Assembly: GCF_964340395.1 (NCBI RefSeq)
Contig: NC_135571.1
Span: 1,973,111 to 2,037,110, forward strand
Reading direction: 5' to 3'
DNA length: 64,000 nt
Source of the DNA: Glandiceps talaboti
Lineage: Eukaryota > Hemichordata > Enteropneusta > Spengelidae
Shown: piece after piece, positions 26,630 through 43,084 of the stretch
Position numbering within the stretch: the first letter of the stretch is position 1
Layout: every line of letters starts with the position of its first letter
The notes under the pieces: generated by a model
Told to the model about the DNA's origin: nothing
Databases searched by the model: none
The model's input: the letters and a program-made list of their open reading frames with translations, nothing else
Program-made: the position numbers and the translations under genes

Positions 26630-29600
26630 ATGGAAGAACGCATTGGTTTAACTTATCTAATAATTTTGACGGCATTAGGATCTTACACTTGGAAAATTGT
26701 CAGTGCTGGAGATAACAATAACGGTAAGTGCCTTGCATAATATATCAAACTTTATTCGTACAATTAGATACCTAACCATTTTGAAAAGAATGATTGAAAA
26801 ATGAATTAATTATGAATGATTTACCAACCAGTGAAACGATACCAAATAGTGATGAACATTAGGCGATGCGCGTATATAAGCTGTTATACCTTGCATCATT
26901 AACACTGTTACACCCTTTCTGGCCATAGACATGGAAAACAAATCCTCCGACTTGTTGTATGAGCTTATCTTTTACATCCCAGCAAGTGCCAAGTTCACAT
27001 TTTTGGTCAAATTTACCAAATTTTTAATATTAAATGCTTGTTGTATCATTATAACAAACATGGACATTTTTTAACAAATTAAAATTAACCTTGGTTAATT
27101 CGAAACCTCTTTAAATCATTTTAAATCATTGTAACGTTCCCATTTTTTTAAAATATCGTTTTACCTTTGTTGAGACAATGTTTCTGCACTACTTTTTTTT
27201 TTTTTTTTTTTTATAGTTTTTTTTTAGTTTTTACCTTTTTCAGCCATACTTGTAATTTTTTTCCCGTGCAGTACCTTTTGATTTATTTCAAATGTGAAGC
27301 GCCTATGAGCACTGTCATGGATATATGGCGCTATATAAATATTTATTATTATTTTATTATTTATTAATTTTAATTTGTTAAAAAATGTCCATGTTTATTG
27401 TAATGATACAGCAAGCAATAAATATCTACCAAGACATTGAAGACCTCGATAGTCTTGTCAAAAATTTCAATTGTGGGTGATAAAAGTCAAATGTTTCGCA
27501 TTTATTTTTCAAGCCATGATAAATTGTTTTATAAATCCCAAATCCAAAATAAATATCAAATCTTCTTTCATATGGCCACGTTAACTAATTACCAAAATGA
27601 TTAATTATGCAAATGGCCATTACAACTAAAAGCTACACCAAGAAGCATTATAGAACACATGCACTTTGTTATGATTGAAATTTGGTGCTAGCTATTTTTA
27701 AAGATACCCAAATCATTAATTATGCAAAATATTCATTAAATATAAAAGCTACGTAGACAAGCTTTCCAGAAGAGTGAGTTTTGATATCGTTTGCATAAAT
27801 TACGTAAATGCCAAATTATATGGAAATTGGAGCTTGGTTCTTAAGATTTAGTCTAATTACTGAAAGTCGTTATGCAGTGTAAGAGAAGGATCGCTAACCG
27901 AACATTAGTAACATATGGTCCTTTCAGCATACACGTATTTGAAAAAGACCGAAGTTGTCCAGGGGCAGCATATTTGAAGAAGGCCAAAATGATATTGGAA
28001 ACTGAGTGAACCTATCAGGTATAACAAATCATTAATTATGCAAATTACAGAAGAGAGAGTTTTGATATCGTTTGCATAAATTACATAATTGCCAAATATA
28101 TGGAATTTCAAGCTTGTGTTCTTAAGATTTAGTCTAAGTACTGAAAATCATTATGCAGTGTAAGAGAAGGATCGGTAACCGAACGTTAGTAACATATGGT
28201 CCTTTCAGCATACACGTATTTGAAAAGGACCGAAGTTGTCCAGGGGCAGCATATTTGAAGAAGGCCAAAATGATATTGGAAACTGAGTGAACCTATCAGT
28301 TGTAACAAATTTTAAGAAAAGAAATGTTATATTGTTTAGGAGAGCTAATCGGTAGCCAGTATAAAGAGTATAGAAATTGTTGAACACGGTCTGACTTTAT
28401 TGCTCTGTAAGCGTGGGGCTGCATTGTGCACGCGCTATATAGCTTGTTAATAAGATTCGTAGCACAACCAGAAGTAAAACTATTGCAGTAGTTCTAACTC
28501 GAAAGAGTATTCACACTTTTATAAATACAATGAAAGTAGTATAAGAAACGGGGATGTAAGGATATATACTTCTAATGAATACAATATTCCAAATCACGTG
28601 CGTTTGATGTTGACGAAAGGTAACCTGTAGCTTTAATAAATCACAACAACAAAATCACAAAATGGAAGATGTGTGAATAATTAATTAAAGGTGAAGAATT
28701 GAATACGAAGTTTATATCTCCAAGTTGTATTTGTTGATTTTTTTTCCAAGAGTACGACGTGGTGTGATTTTATCTAAAAGGAATATTTTCATTTAATATC
28801 TGTCAGAATAATCATTTTGTCGCTTTATTGTTTTGTATGTGTTATGTATATAGTTGACATTAGTTTTGTGTTGTATTGTATTGTATTGTATTGTATTGTA
28901 TTGTATTGTATTGTATTGTATTGTATTGTATTGTATTGTATTGCATTGCATTGCATTGCATTGTATTGTATTGTATTGTATTGATTTTTTAATAATTATT
29001 TTTATATCTAATTTAAATATTACTGATATCTTTTTAATTCCTTGAAACAAGGTATGTGTGTACAACTTGGCCTGCTAGATGGCAATAATATCATGACAGT
29101 CTTTGATTTAATTTACCTATACAGAGACTCTTTGTATGATAGCTCCTTTGAAGCGGCAATCATGTAATGTTTCTGATAATACACCTGGACATGGTCAACA
29201 ATCTTGTATAGCCAATAACTGTTGCTGGGATCACAGTCAACAAAGTTGTTATAACAAATCCTCAATATGTAAGTTGCAAGATTAGCTGGGTTTTTTTTTA
29301 TCAACAATGCGTTTTATCACAATCTCAACAACACATTGGGACACGTTTATTCTCAAACTTCAGTTTCTGCTATTCATGTCTAACCATAGACATTAGGGCT
29401 AGAGAGTCTCGTCGTCTATAAAATAACAGAAGATCTCACTATATATTTTGTTTATTTAAATGATATAGTCACTCAGTCTGTTAATGATTTCAGAAGACTA
29501 CTTTTTCAAGAATTCTTTCTCTGATACACATTTCCACTCCTGTACAAATACAAGAAACAAGATACAAGAAAACTTCATTATCTCAATACAGAGAAATTAT

Positions 29601-30112
29601 GTGATGCTCACCTGTCAAATAAATATTTAAATAAATAAATAAATAAATAAATGAATGAATAAATAAATAAACAAATATTATATATATATGTGTGTTACAC
29701 CGAATCCGTGAAACTGCCCAATTCATGAAATGTTCATGCAACTTGCCCAGTTCATGGAATGGTCAACCTTATGCAAATGAGAGTATAGATTACAATCTAA
29801 AAGGGGCCAAGTTAAATATAGGGGGCAAGAGTTTTGAACTAGGGTGTTGATTATCGAATTCTATTAAAAACATAAGCTACACTGAATTGTAATAAAATAA
29901 GAATTGTGAAGTAATGCGTTTGTAAATACATGATAATAAAGTTGATTCTTATTCTATTTTGTGTGTGTCCTATAAAAGATGCTCATTTCATGTACTAAGC
30001 ATATCTTACCATACCCACTTCATAACCTGGGCAACATGATTGACTATTTCATGAACTGGGCAAAGTCACAGATTGGGTGTAACACACGCGCACGCACGCG
30101 CGCGCACACATA

Positions 30113-30156
<44 letters not shown>

Positions 30157-30841
30157 GGAATTCTAACTATTGTGTACCTCTGCCAAGGACAAGGTGTACA
30201 ACCTTGAGTTAAAAAGGAATTTATTCTCCATATGCAATTCTACAAATTTGTTATTTGCAATTCCTTTTATTCCAATGTAGATCTATACAACATAGCATTT
30301 AAGGCTAAATACGTTGGGCATGGCCTCCTACGCCTATCAACCCTGTCTGATGGGAAATGTTATCTTGAGGAAGGATCCTTCAGTATGGAAGCAGTTCCGG
30401 TAAACGGTATCCCATTTAGAGAGGTGGACTTTAAAACTAGAAACATTGTACCACATCATCACTCGATGGAAGCCTTCAAGCATTTTTATTTATGCCCATT
30501 GGAAGAGATAACAATTTTGTTTTATGTACATTTCTTTGAAAATATTGTAGTCCAGAGTATCAGACTGTTGACAAATCAAGATTACTGTAAGTACAGGCTA
30601 CCACTTCAGTACTATTTGCTAACATCATTTCACTGAATGAAGACACATAGAGCGACACATTCACAGCTACATTCATGCATGTTAATACATACATACATAC
30701 ATACATACATACATACATACATACATACACATACACACATACACATACATACATACATACATACATACATACATACATACATACACACACATACACACAT
30801 ACACATACATACATACATACATACATACATACATACATACA

Positions 30842-30872
<31 letters not shown>

Positions 30873-31868
30873 TCTAGACATCACTTATATTCTATTCTGA
30901 TTTGCTCTATGCTGCCTAGACTGCCTATAGGTTCATCTATTCTTTTCAAACAAGTGAGTGGTATTAGTTTTATACTAGACTGTGCATGATAATACTCTGG
31001 CTCTTTTCGGTTTCTTTATATTGCAAGTGGCTCTGGCTGATGCAAAGTTTTACCAATTACTTGTTGAGAGAGGCGTAGGGCGTTTTTATTGTGGAGGGAC
31101 TCTCCGGGAAACATTTGATGGCGATGTTGGCAAAAGTAAAATAACAGTCGTACATAATCCAGGTGATGGTGTATGGATCCAATGGTACTGCATGACTCAG
31201 GTGTTATCAAACGGAATGTCGATGGAATCATCTTATATATTTGACAATATTGTTGTGAAGGAGATAGAGATCTATACATCGTATGGTAAGAGTTAGAACT
31301 TACCCCATCTACATTTTTTTTAACGTTTTCTTTCCTCGAAACGCGTGGCTTAAAGTGGCCATATGGATAAGGTTTGATTATCTATTTGGGATTTTTAGTT
31401 ATTTTTTTGCAATTTACAAACAAGGACTTTGTTTCACATTGTTTTTTAAAATAGTAAGCCATGATAAGATTGATTTATAAATCCAAAATCCAAAATAAAT
31501 ACCCAATCCTCATCCTTATGGCCATTTTAATTACTAATTTATATCATTGCTTTCTGTAGCTGGTATAGGTGAATGCTATTGGAAACAGGATGGCAGTGAC
31601 TACCATGGTTCCCTAAATGTATCTATGACTGAAAAGGCGTGCTCCCATTGGTCAGCCAGACTTTCAAAACTTGATATTCCACAACACTATAAAGAAGCTT
31701 ACATCAATTTATTTGATTTAAATAATCCACTTTGTCGGTATATAAAGGGGAAAACGGTGGACGGTCCTCATTGTGTTGATGCAGATGGGGCATATATGCA
31801 GTGTGATATCGGAAAAAGAGGAGACCTATGCGGTGAGTTAAGATCATCTTTCTAACTCATCATCATTC

Positions 31869-31917
<49 letters not shown>

Positions 31918-31921
31918 TACC

Positions 31922-31972
<51 letters not shown>

Positions 31973-33622
31973 GATATCCCCATTATCATCATTATCATCA
32001 CCACTGTCCTAGCAGCAGCAGCAACAGCAACAACAACAACTAATATAACAAAAGCCAAAAAAAAAAAGAATGATAACAACATTCTATCCACATCACGTAA
32101 CATCAATGCTGGGATTGCTGACACAGCACATCGCATCGGGTCACACTGCACCACATTGCATTGCATTGCATCGTATCACATCACAGGGCATGGCATGACA
32201 TGACACGACGTCACAATCTCATTATAATTTTATGACATGACATGCCATGACATAACATGAGATGATATAATATGACATTTCACATTACGTCATGAAGCCA
32301 CGATAAAATTGTTTGATGAATTGAAAATCCAAAAATGAATACTCAGTCATGATCCATATTGTAACGTTAACCCCTAAATAGCAGAGCTTGTACCGTTTTC
32401 ACTCATTTTTCCTAGAATATCCCAAAACTGATATTTGTACAGACAATATTTGTCATAATGGTGGAACATGTAAGACTGTCTTTGATACCTTTGTGTGTAT
32501 ATGTGCTGAAGGATATATTGGGACGAAATGTGAAAGAAGTATGTAACTTTATGTTTACTTTAGTAACCACTATCACATACTTGTAAGATATATAATTATA
32601 TTGTACTTGAATATATGTAAATAGGAACAAATCATTATCTATGTGACACAGAGAAAGTTATTAGTATGCGGTATATATATGAATATTGTCATCCTGCAAC
32701 TGCACATCCTGTTATTACATATCGAATGTTAAAAAGCAACAAAGCAAAAAGCAAAAAGGATGTTACTGCTTATGTCACATGCAGTGTTTGGGGTTTGAGA
32801 AGGGATGGACGCAATTTGTCACGGATTCCATATCCTGTCCATGTTTCAATAGGGAACTTGCAAACCCGCCATGTTGAATGTTGCATCATGGGAAATGTGA
32901 TAATAAATACTAATCAATTAGTATTCTAAACAATATTGTTACATTGTTTATAACAACAAATGATCAATTCATATTTAGCCTGACCCAGTGTGGGAGGTTT
33001 ATTTCATCGGTAGCTCCAGATAAGATATTATAATAACGGCAGATAATTCCATAGTCCTTTGCATCTGAGCATGCTATATTTGACGTTCGCTGCATCGGCA
33101 TTGGTCTTAGCACCAGTTGACATGATACCGAGAATTTACCCGATCAAGTCGATATGTTCCATAGGTACGAATAAGCAGGTAACATATATCTCAACACGAC
33201 TTTAACTTTCTTTTTCCAGACAATCCCTTTCTCATAATTGGTCATTTTGACACATACGAAGAAGCCAATGACAAGTGTATACTGAGGAATAGCACAATGG
33301 CAACATCAGTAGAAGCGTACGATTCTTCAGGTAAACCATCTCCTGGCTACGTATGGTATTGGACTAAAGACAAACTAATGCTCTATGGATCGGCTTTAAT
33401 TTATCATTATGAAGACCAAGTTTTCCTTGATTTGGTAATCGAAACTCATGATTATGACTTTACGATCTCTACGAAACGACCAGTTGGTGTTCTTTGTATG
33501 CAAGGTATGTTAATGAATGTAAATATCTAGAAATATTAGACAGATAACGATTAACTATATGTACTCGAAATTTATCCTACTTAATATTTAAAGGATCATT
33601 TGATCATCGTATTCTTAGTATT

Positions 33623-33682
<60 letters not shown>

Positions 33683-33903
33683 ACACATGCATACATACAT
33701 ACATGCATGCATACATACATACATACATACATACACACACACATACATACATACATACATACATACATACATACATACACCCACACACACACCCACACAC
33801 ACACATACATACATACATACATACATACATACATACATACATACATACATACATACATACATACATACACTCACACACACAGAGTAATGTCGTATTCTTA
33901 GCT

Positions 33904-33941
<38 letters not shown>

Positions 33942-36900
33942 TCACACTCATACACACACACACCACACACAGGCACACACACACGCACGCACATACATAC
34001 ATACATACATACATACATACATACATACATACATACATACATACATGTAGTTATATGTGTGATGTTTTACTATGTCTTTCGATAGAAGGGTATAATGGCA
34101 ACGCATTGGTGATTGCAAAGTTTGTCCAGTTACTCATTACATCATAATATTGGGTTATCATGTCAGCTAGTGGACACTCTCAGTATATCTGTCGATGCAT
34201 GACCAAATATATAACTTTCTATTTGATTTGAGTAGAAATGATGGAGTCTACAGTTCATAACGTTAACGAGCAACCCTCTTTCTTAAAAAGCGTAGCTAAT
34301 GAAAATCGTCCTAATTCTATGATTCTTAAATCTCGACATTTTGCTTTCCTGGTAGGTTCGAAAAGTGAACGGTTCACACAACAAGTTCAACAGGTGCCAT
34401 CTACAAACTTCCCATGTACTAGTCTAGAAGAATTTATGTGGTTGGAGTATTTTGATGACAGGGGACCTTCCGACTACAAATTATACTATTCATGGCTGGC
34501 CTTTCCAAATAATCAGAATGCATTTCTCGTGCTCAGACTCCCAATAATGGTGAGAGTTGGAGTAATTGGTTTATATCAAAGTTTAGATATGTTGAACACG
34601 TATCAATCCTTCTACTGGTTCAGGGTTTTATTTAGCGTCGATGGAAAACATTGGATTTATGGATATAATACTGAGGATAAGCACCAGGTGAGAATTTACA
34701 TATTATCCTGACAATGCATATTGTCAAGGTTGAATACACCTGGGGACGAATTCCACTAAAAATTAAATTTTCTCAAACCATTGCCATATAAGCTTACACC
34801 TGGTTCTTTTCAAATTTATAAGAATTTAAGAAATTCTTTCGTCGTTCTTATTCTCCATATCTGATATTTTCTAACTACATGTATTGCATAACAGGAAGAG
34901 TTGTCACTTAAATCATTTTGCTAATTTTGTTGTATTCTTGGTAATGATCCTGAACTCGATTAGTTGCTAAATGTAACTATTTTCAGTCTTTTTCTCTTTT
35001 CAACTTTGTACATTGAGTATATTGTTATAGTTTATTCATATGATTTATGAGAATAACCTATTATTATCTCATAATACGAACTTTGGAGATCAGTTTTTTA
35101 AAAAGGAAGTCCACATTCATTTATTTTCATGTACATTATTATTCAGCGACCATGTTGGTTTGTGAAGTGGCTCAACTTTGATAACATTTGCCCTTCATTT
35201 GAAAATTTTGTACGGGATCCAATAATTTATTTACTTGACTGTTAATTGGAAATTGGCTGGAGGGTTCAAGATCAAAGTAACAGCAAAAGTTTAAACAGTT
35301 TATTGCAGAGGCGCATTCACGTTAAGTATATACGTGCTCTCAAGAAATTCAGTGAGTGTCGTCCCTCGTGGGTTCAGTGTATTGTGGTAATAGGGGATAG
35401 CAACATTGCAGTACGGAAGGACCACGCGACCTACTATATGTACGTAGTACGTACTGATTCCTATAGACACAATAACACCATATCTATATCTTTTTGAATA
35501 ACACGGTTATTCAAAAAATAAATCCAATTAGCCGTTTCAAATATTACATGACCTTGACCTTTATGACTTTATTGCATGCTTCTGTATCATTCTTAGATTC
35601 TCACTCGTGGTGTACATACCATTACTCCTCCTGTCCACGCAAGATATGTTAATATTGAGGCCCTTAGAAAGTATCCAGACGAAGGCACGGCATTTGTTCG
35701 AGTGTATCAAGTGATTAACGATACCAAAGGTAAACAAAGAACTTTAAATATATATTGTAGAATGTTCTGAAGAATTGTAACTGTTTGTATTTCTATAATG
35801 ACGCGTGTGTTTAAGTGATATCCATTTAGTAAATGGAAAATGGTATATTTAAGAAATAATCAAACTCACCCCCCCCCCAGCCGTTGGGGATAGTATACCC
35901 CAAGGTTTTGACCAGTTGACTAGAAGTATGAACGGGTGCCATTTGATGACATAGACGAATAAGCATGAACTGTGACAGTACATGTGTTTATGGTTGGTGG
36001 CATTGTAAGAGTAGACAGAATGAGGACAGTCACTGAAATCGGTACCAATAATGCGGACAGTTTCATTCATGGTTAAAGAGACTGTAGACAGTTTCATTGT
36101 GTAAACAAATGTCCCTATTAATGGAATTGAATTGGCTAAATCATTGGGGAGGACATAGAGAGAGGAATACAACTATTAGTAATACAATCATGTATACCCC
36201 CATACTATGGCAAGTCATACACCATGGGTTATATATACATAAGGACTTCGCAATGAATATGTTGCGATATCATTGTTATAATGTATTAATTAAAGATATG
36301 TTCCAATTGCATGTGATGGTGGAGGGGTACTCAAATTTGATCTTTTGCCGCCCAAAACAAATATTCCTTTTAAAAGTATGTATACTGTTTTCCAAGTCTT
36401 ACTAGACCTCTTTTGCACAAACCCTCCATTGTTAATGTACGAGGAGACCCCACCCATGCGCATACCATGCAATACAGTCAATAAACAAGAAATCGAGCAG
36501 TTTTAATGTTAAAAAGATGTGGGCTTGGTGTTTCACTCATTGGACATTACAGTTTTAACACATAAATAGACATATTTCAACACTCTAAACTAACAATAAT
36601 AGAGACGCAATAAACACAGCAAGATCCTTTACCCAATCACATTGAATACTGATAAACATTGCTATTCTTTCACAGTGCAGTAAAACAGGCTTCTAATGAA
36701 AACATTACACACGGACCTAATGACTGATTTTAAGGATTCAATTGTTTATTTTCTAACTGATAATCAGCATTTCAATTCGACTACTTCTACATCCCCACTG
36801 TGCACGGCACCTATGTAATTGTTTCTTTTGCATTAGAAGTTGTCTGAGGGTGTGTATTAAATGCCATGTTAAATGAGTGAAACACCAAGCCTGCATCATT

Positions 36901-38042
36901 TTAGATGTAACATATGTTTTATTTTTTCTATAATTTTGAGATATTTTGCCTACGGAGTTTTATATGACATACCGTCGACTACTGAGAGGGTCCATTCAAC
37001 CAATGGATTTTACAGAGACACGTCACGTGAACGATTGTTTACAACTCTGTCTTCGCTGGTTCGATGAAGCCTGCAACTGTGTTTCTTATGATATTTTCAG
37101 TGGAATCTGTTATCTGTGGTCAAAATGTCACTGGATGTTTGACACATTAAGAGCAATAATTCATGACTCACTATACCGCCAATATTACATACGTCTTACT
37201 AACGGTAAGTTTACTTCGCTTAGTGCTCGTTTTAGACAATGATACAGGCACATGCCTATAATTTGTAATATTTCTTATATTAGGAAATTGTACGGCACTC
37301 TTGCAAGCATCTTTTCTTGAGTGATTAAGGCGTAATTACTAAGATAGTTATCTCTCCATAAAAATGTCTTGAAGTAAATTCGAAACTCTTTTATCTGAGA
37401 TCGCTGTAAAGTGGTTACAACCTGTCGTTATCAAGCAGGAAATTGACCAATCACAGAATTCATTTTATACTGTCACTGTTGATTCTTTTTCTAACATGAC
37501 TGCACTTATCGCAAGGTTAATTGAAAGGAGCGTAGAGATACAGTAGAAATGATATTGGCTTGGTATTTTACTCATATAACATGACGTCTTAAGCACACTG
37601 ATGATAAGACAACTTCTAATGCAAAGGAAAAATTACTTAGGTGCTGTGCACAGTGGGGATGTAGAAGCAGTCAAATGGATATGTTGATTATCAGTTAGAA
37701 AATTAACAATTGCAGCCATTAATATCATTAATGTTTTCATTAGAAGTCTGTTTTTAGTACACTGTGAAAGAATAGCATTGCTTATCAGTGTTCAGTGTGA
37801 TTGGGCAAAGGATCTCGCTGTGTTTATTGCGTCTCTGTTATTGTTAGTCTAGAGCCGAGATATGTCTATCTTTGTTTCAAAAACCAAGCCAACATCATTT
37901 TAGATGTGAGATGTCGCAAAGCATTGAAAATACTCAGAGTAAATGATATGTTTGTGATAGGTCTTTCAGGTAGTGTTTAGTCAATTTCCTACAGTAAACA
38001 CAACGATGCACGTCATTGGACACTTGGTTGTTGATGGCAGCC

Positions 38043-38121
<79 letters not shown>

Positions 38122-39151
38122 GTAGCCTTGATTATTCAAGGTACCTTGCAAGAACATAATCTGTTTTGGTTCTAGAAAATGTAATATGATTAATTGGAAG
38201 ACATGACACGTTATTTTGACGAAAAAGACGGAAGGAGACGTGAAAAATGTTGATATTGTTTTTATCTGTTTTACAGATGTAACTAATTGTCAAGACATAT
38301 CTAGAATCTGTATAAGCAACATGTTGTGTACTAATTATACATCTGGTATCATCTCAACAAGAGACTTTCCAATGCCTTATCCTCAAATGATGCGTTGCTC
38401 ATGGCAACTACGAGCAGACAGTACCTCCTACATAAGTATCAAGTTTGGAGACTTTGATATTGGAAGACGTTCTTCGAACTGCCTTTCAGATAATGTAGAG
38501 GTTTATAGTGGACATACTATCAATGATGAAAGGAGAACACGATATTGTAATCACAACCTACCACCAGAAATAATATTATCGGATTTCAATGAAATGTTCA
38601 TAACTTTTATTTCGGATGATGTTAATGATAACAGCCGAGGCTTCGTGGCAATCTACGCATTTCATGGTGTGGAATACTGGGAGGAAAATTACGCCATATC
38701 TAAAAGTAAGACGCACTCTGATACCCGAAGCAACCATTTCTACAACAGCAACTTGACAATGATAGATTTCTAGCTATTATTTTATTTCAATAAATTTATT
38801 CAATGAATTTTACTATTGATGCTATTATCATAATGCTCATTTCATTATAGACACTACTTGCCTACAAGACTGGGTGCTATATCAGCACCATTGTTATCAT
38901 TTATTCAATGAACCTACCCTACTTACTTGGATGGAAAGCGAAAACATTTGCAGAGACAACAATGGTTCGCTAACAAGTATTTCATCAGAAACAGAGGCAC
39001 AATTCTTACACGAGTTGGTCTCAGGTTATACGAAGTCCTGGATATACATTGGTGAGTACAATGTTATACACACTATGGAAAACTATCCCTTATACACACC
39101 ATCTCTTTGGGATCGATTTTAACTCCTGAAGGGATGATTATGTTTTGTTCC

Positions 39152-39210
<59 letters not shown>

Positions 39211-40867
39211 GTCTATCTGCGTCTGTGTGTCTTTCTGTCTGTCTGCCTAGCTCGCTGGCGTCTATGTTATCATTGTCTCCATTGATTTAGATGGAAATTC
39301 ATACTCGCATTTTACCTGGTTATGTTTAAAACTGTTTGTTTTGAACGAAGGCCATGCATACTAATCACACGTATTTGCATATCATCTAAACAAGTTTGTC
39401 AGTGTTCCTTACATCAAGAGACGGATTTTATTGAATAATATAATAGAAACACTATAATTGATATTATGTGTGGCATTTTTAACTGGATATTTTATAACTT
39501 TGAACGACATATGTAAACACCGATACTTGAGAACTTCATTTTCTCAGTACCCGCCCTATCTCAAAACTACTGTCTCGAATAAAGTTCATTGCAATGAAGA
39601 TGGTGTGTGTTTCACGTTATATCTGAATGCTTTATAGAAAAACATTGCATTCATTATTACCCTAATTTGCATATGATTAAAAAACGATTAATTTTTTTTA
39701 TATGACAAATTTGCATATAATTACAAATAATTATATTTTTTTATGACAAATGATATTGCATCAATACATTATTCGTGGTTTCATTAAAACATTTCAGAAA
39801 TACTTAAATAATAAACATATGATAATATATCTGGTTACGTTTATTTTGCATGATATATTACAAAGAATATACAAATAATATGAATATAGTAAATATCTAA
39901 ATCTATCTAAATAATATATTTTTAGAAATTTAAACTGAAATCCTGTACACGTTTTTCCAATATATTGCATATTAATAATTCTAATTTCCATAACATTTAA
40001 CATAGTTCATTTTAATAGGCCATTGCAGATTGCAAACAGGAAATTGAGAGTACAGCGCTCTCACTGGGTATCATCACCTCATAGTACCGTTTCATTAGAG
40101 CTTTGTCCCTTGGTATTCTGTACAAGTATAAATCAGGGATGTTTTTCGAATTGTTCAGACATTGAGGAAAGCAGCAGTGCTCTATGATTAACCGAGTAAC
40201 CTATACCACGTATACCCCCAAGCTGCACACAGACAGGAAGCACAGCGCCACCATGGCAAATTTTGGAAAGGCCTATTAAAGGATACACGATTGCATGCTA
40301 CATCAGTGAAGCAAAATCTGACACTCGTTGAGTGTTTTATTTAACATAATTAGCTATATAATTAAAATGTTATGTCATCGGCATTTCCGCTTTAGAAAAT
40401 ATACTCTCGATTCACATTATTTGTTTTTGCATTGGACTTTAAATTTAGGTTTAACAGATGGAAATATCGAAGGGAAATACACCTGGTCAGATGGAACTCG
40501 ATATTTGTTTTCAGGTTGGAGTTCAACTGGGTAAGTGTTTCTTAGTTTATGAGATTCTTAACTGTATTTGAAAAATAAACCCACTAAAAGCACTGTCTTT
40601 TTACCTTATTGTTCGTTGAGAAGTACTGTTGACTCACTATTTCTTTAGAAAATCGATTGCAAGACAATATCTATTCTTGTTATATAGGTACAGAAACTTA
40701 ATATACTCACAATGTGTCGGTCTATCTGTCTATGTGTCTGGCTGTCTGTGTGGCTATCTGTCTGTCTGTCAGACTGACTGTATGTATGTATGTATGTATG
40801 TATGTATGTATGTATGTATGTATGTATGTATGCACCACGTGTGTATATGTATGTATATGTGTATATT

Positions 40868-40911
<44 letters not shown>

Positions 40912-43053
40912 GCTGTGGCCGTGTTTATGTCACTCTCGGTCTCTTGGTCTCTTTCTCTGATTCAAAACCTCTCGCATGCAGTCATACAGTTATGGCATGG
41001 TGAAAAAAGTGAATAGATCAATCGTGATTTTCCAACAGGTCACAGCCTGATGGCAGTATTTATCAAGATTGCGTGGCTCTTTATTTGAATAATCTACATT
41101 CTCATAACCACTGGTACGACATATTATGTGACGCCAAACTGTCGCATATATTTATATGCAAACAAAAAGCCATACAGAACACAAGCTTCAGTAAGTGAAC
41201 ATGTAATATCGACTTTATACAACTAGTAGTTCTTCCCCCAGTGTGCTTTTCATATGTTCGTTACACTATGAGTTTTTGGATTGATTCGTTTACCGTAGTA
41301 CAACCAGAAGTAAGAGATTATAGAGTTCAGGTGCTGCCAACGAGTCATTTTTCTGAAATTATTACACAAAGTTAAAACATAGCTAATAAACACTTTTTAC
41401 ATAATTTTACATTTGGTTCAAGATTGGAGGAGAAAGTGAAAGCTGTTCGGATCTGCCCTCCCACTGAGATATTGCACGACCTGTCCTCCTGCCAGATTTG
41501 CCTGCCCGCTCCCCGCAATTTTCGCCAAGGTTTTCCCTTTCTCCACTACCCTCTACCAGACATATGGCCTCTGTCCACTATTCGTTGAAGCCCTAATGCT
41601 AAATTTACTCAGGATGCTATTTGAAAAAGTCATAACAAAACAGTTTCTCCGTCTAATATATACGTATTGACAGTTGCCAGTTGACATATTAGATTGTGCT
41701 GCAATCTTAATGTACTGCCTCGCCAGTTTCAATGACACGTACATGTGGTCTAAAATTAATTATTGTATTACACAATTAATTTTCATCATGTGAATATTGT
41801 AAAAGAAAATAGTAAAATTTGTTCACTAACTTCCTGAAAAAGTATCGAAAACTGACCGCTTTGCCCACTGCCTCCCCCTTTCCCCAAATCTTACAGCTGA
41901 AATATATGTTGCCCGCTGAAATATAACATTTAAAACATTTGATAACGAAAACTATATTCTCAAGTTTAGAAACAGCGTGAAATTATCAAATTGATTTTAA
42001 TGTTAGCATCATAAGACGTATAATAGAATACTAATTTAATTTCAGTGATGGATATGGTACAGAATATGAATAAAACATATCATTTTGTACCAATACATAG
42101 TGAGTATGTCTATAATATTATCACACAATATAAATAAAAATATATTTTTTTCATAACATCTTTAATTGGAGGAAATTAATATCTAGCAAATACAATTTTG
42201 GAAATAGATTATTTTCAGTTCTGGTTAAATAGAGTGTCAGATTTAGGTCTCCGTTTCTAATTAATACTAATGCGAAAAAATGTGTTTTTGATAATATGCC
42301 CTAAGAAGATAGGGTGCATCGGTCGGGATTTTATTTCATTGATCTTTCTCTTTTTAAACGTCTTTTTATTATTGCATTTCAAAAATATTACTGAGACTCA
42401 AAAACAAACTTAAAATGTCTGTCAGAATACCCCTTCTGTGATATTTGATGAAAGATGTACAGATATCATGAGAGAAAGGAAACAGACATACATGAAGGTC
42501 AAGAAGACAAAGAATTTCTTAGATGTTTGTTTTAAAAGTTTAAAAACATTATTTAGGGTTGGTGGCTTAAACCAAGATCGACTGGGTTATTGGAAACAGA
42601 CGTGTGTTTTTTTAAATTTTGCCAACGACTATGTTTACAATTTCCAATTTTAGGAATGAATAAATATGAAATATAGAAGAGAATCACTGAATATATTGTT
42701 GATAATTAACTCGATATAGTCCGATTAAATATATATTTTATACAACAGGATAATTTAAATTTGTGTAATATTTGACTATATTTTTACATTATCAAAGATA
42801 ACAATACCTGTCCTGTACATTTGTACCAATGTGCTAGTGGTGAATGCATTCACCCTAGTGATGTCTGTGATGGAACTTTAACCTGTTATGATACTAATAA
42901 TGATGCCATGAAATGTGGTAAGTGTTTGCTTCGTTATATGTGTCTAGTGCGTACATTCTCAGGATTTTACATATTCACATACTACATTTACATTTAGGTA
43001 TGGTGAATTCTTTTATTAAACACAGCACATACATGCATACATACATACATACA

Positions 43054-43084
<31 letters not shown>

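Noticed and set aside
35246-35497. 83-codon frame in the intron inside the discoidin domain
   Set aside because: Using it would break the discoidin continuity between exons 8 and 9, which join cleanly in phase 0.
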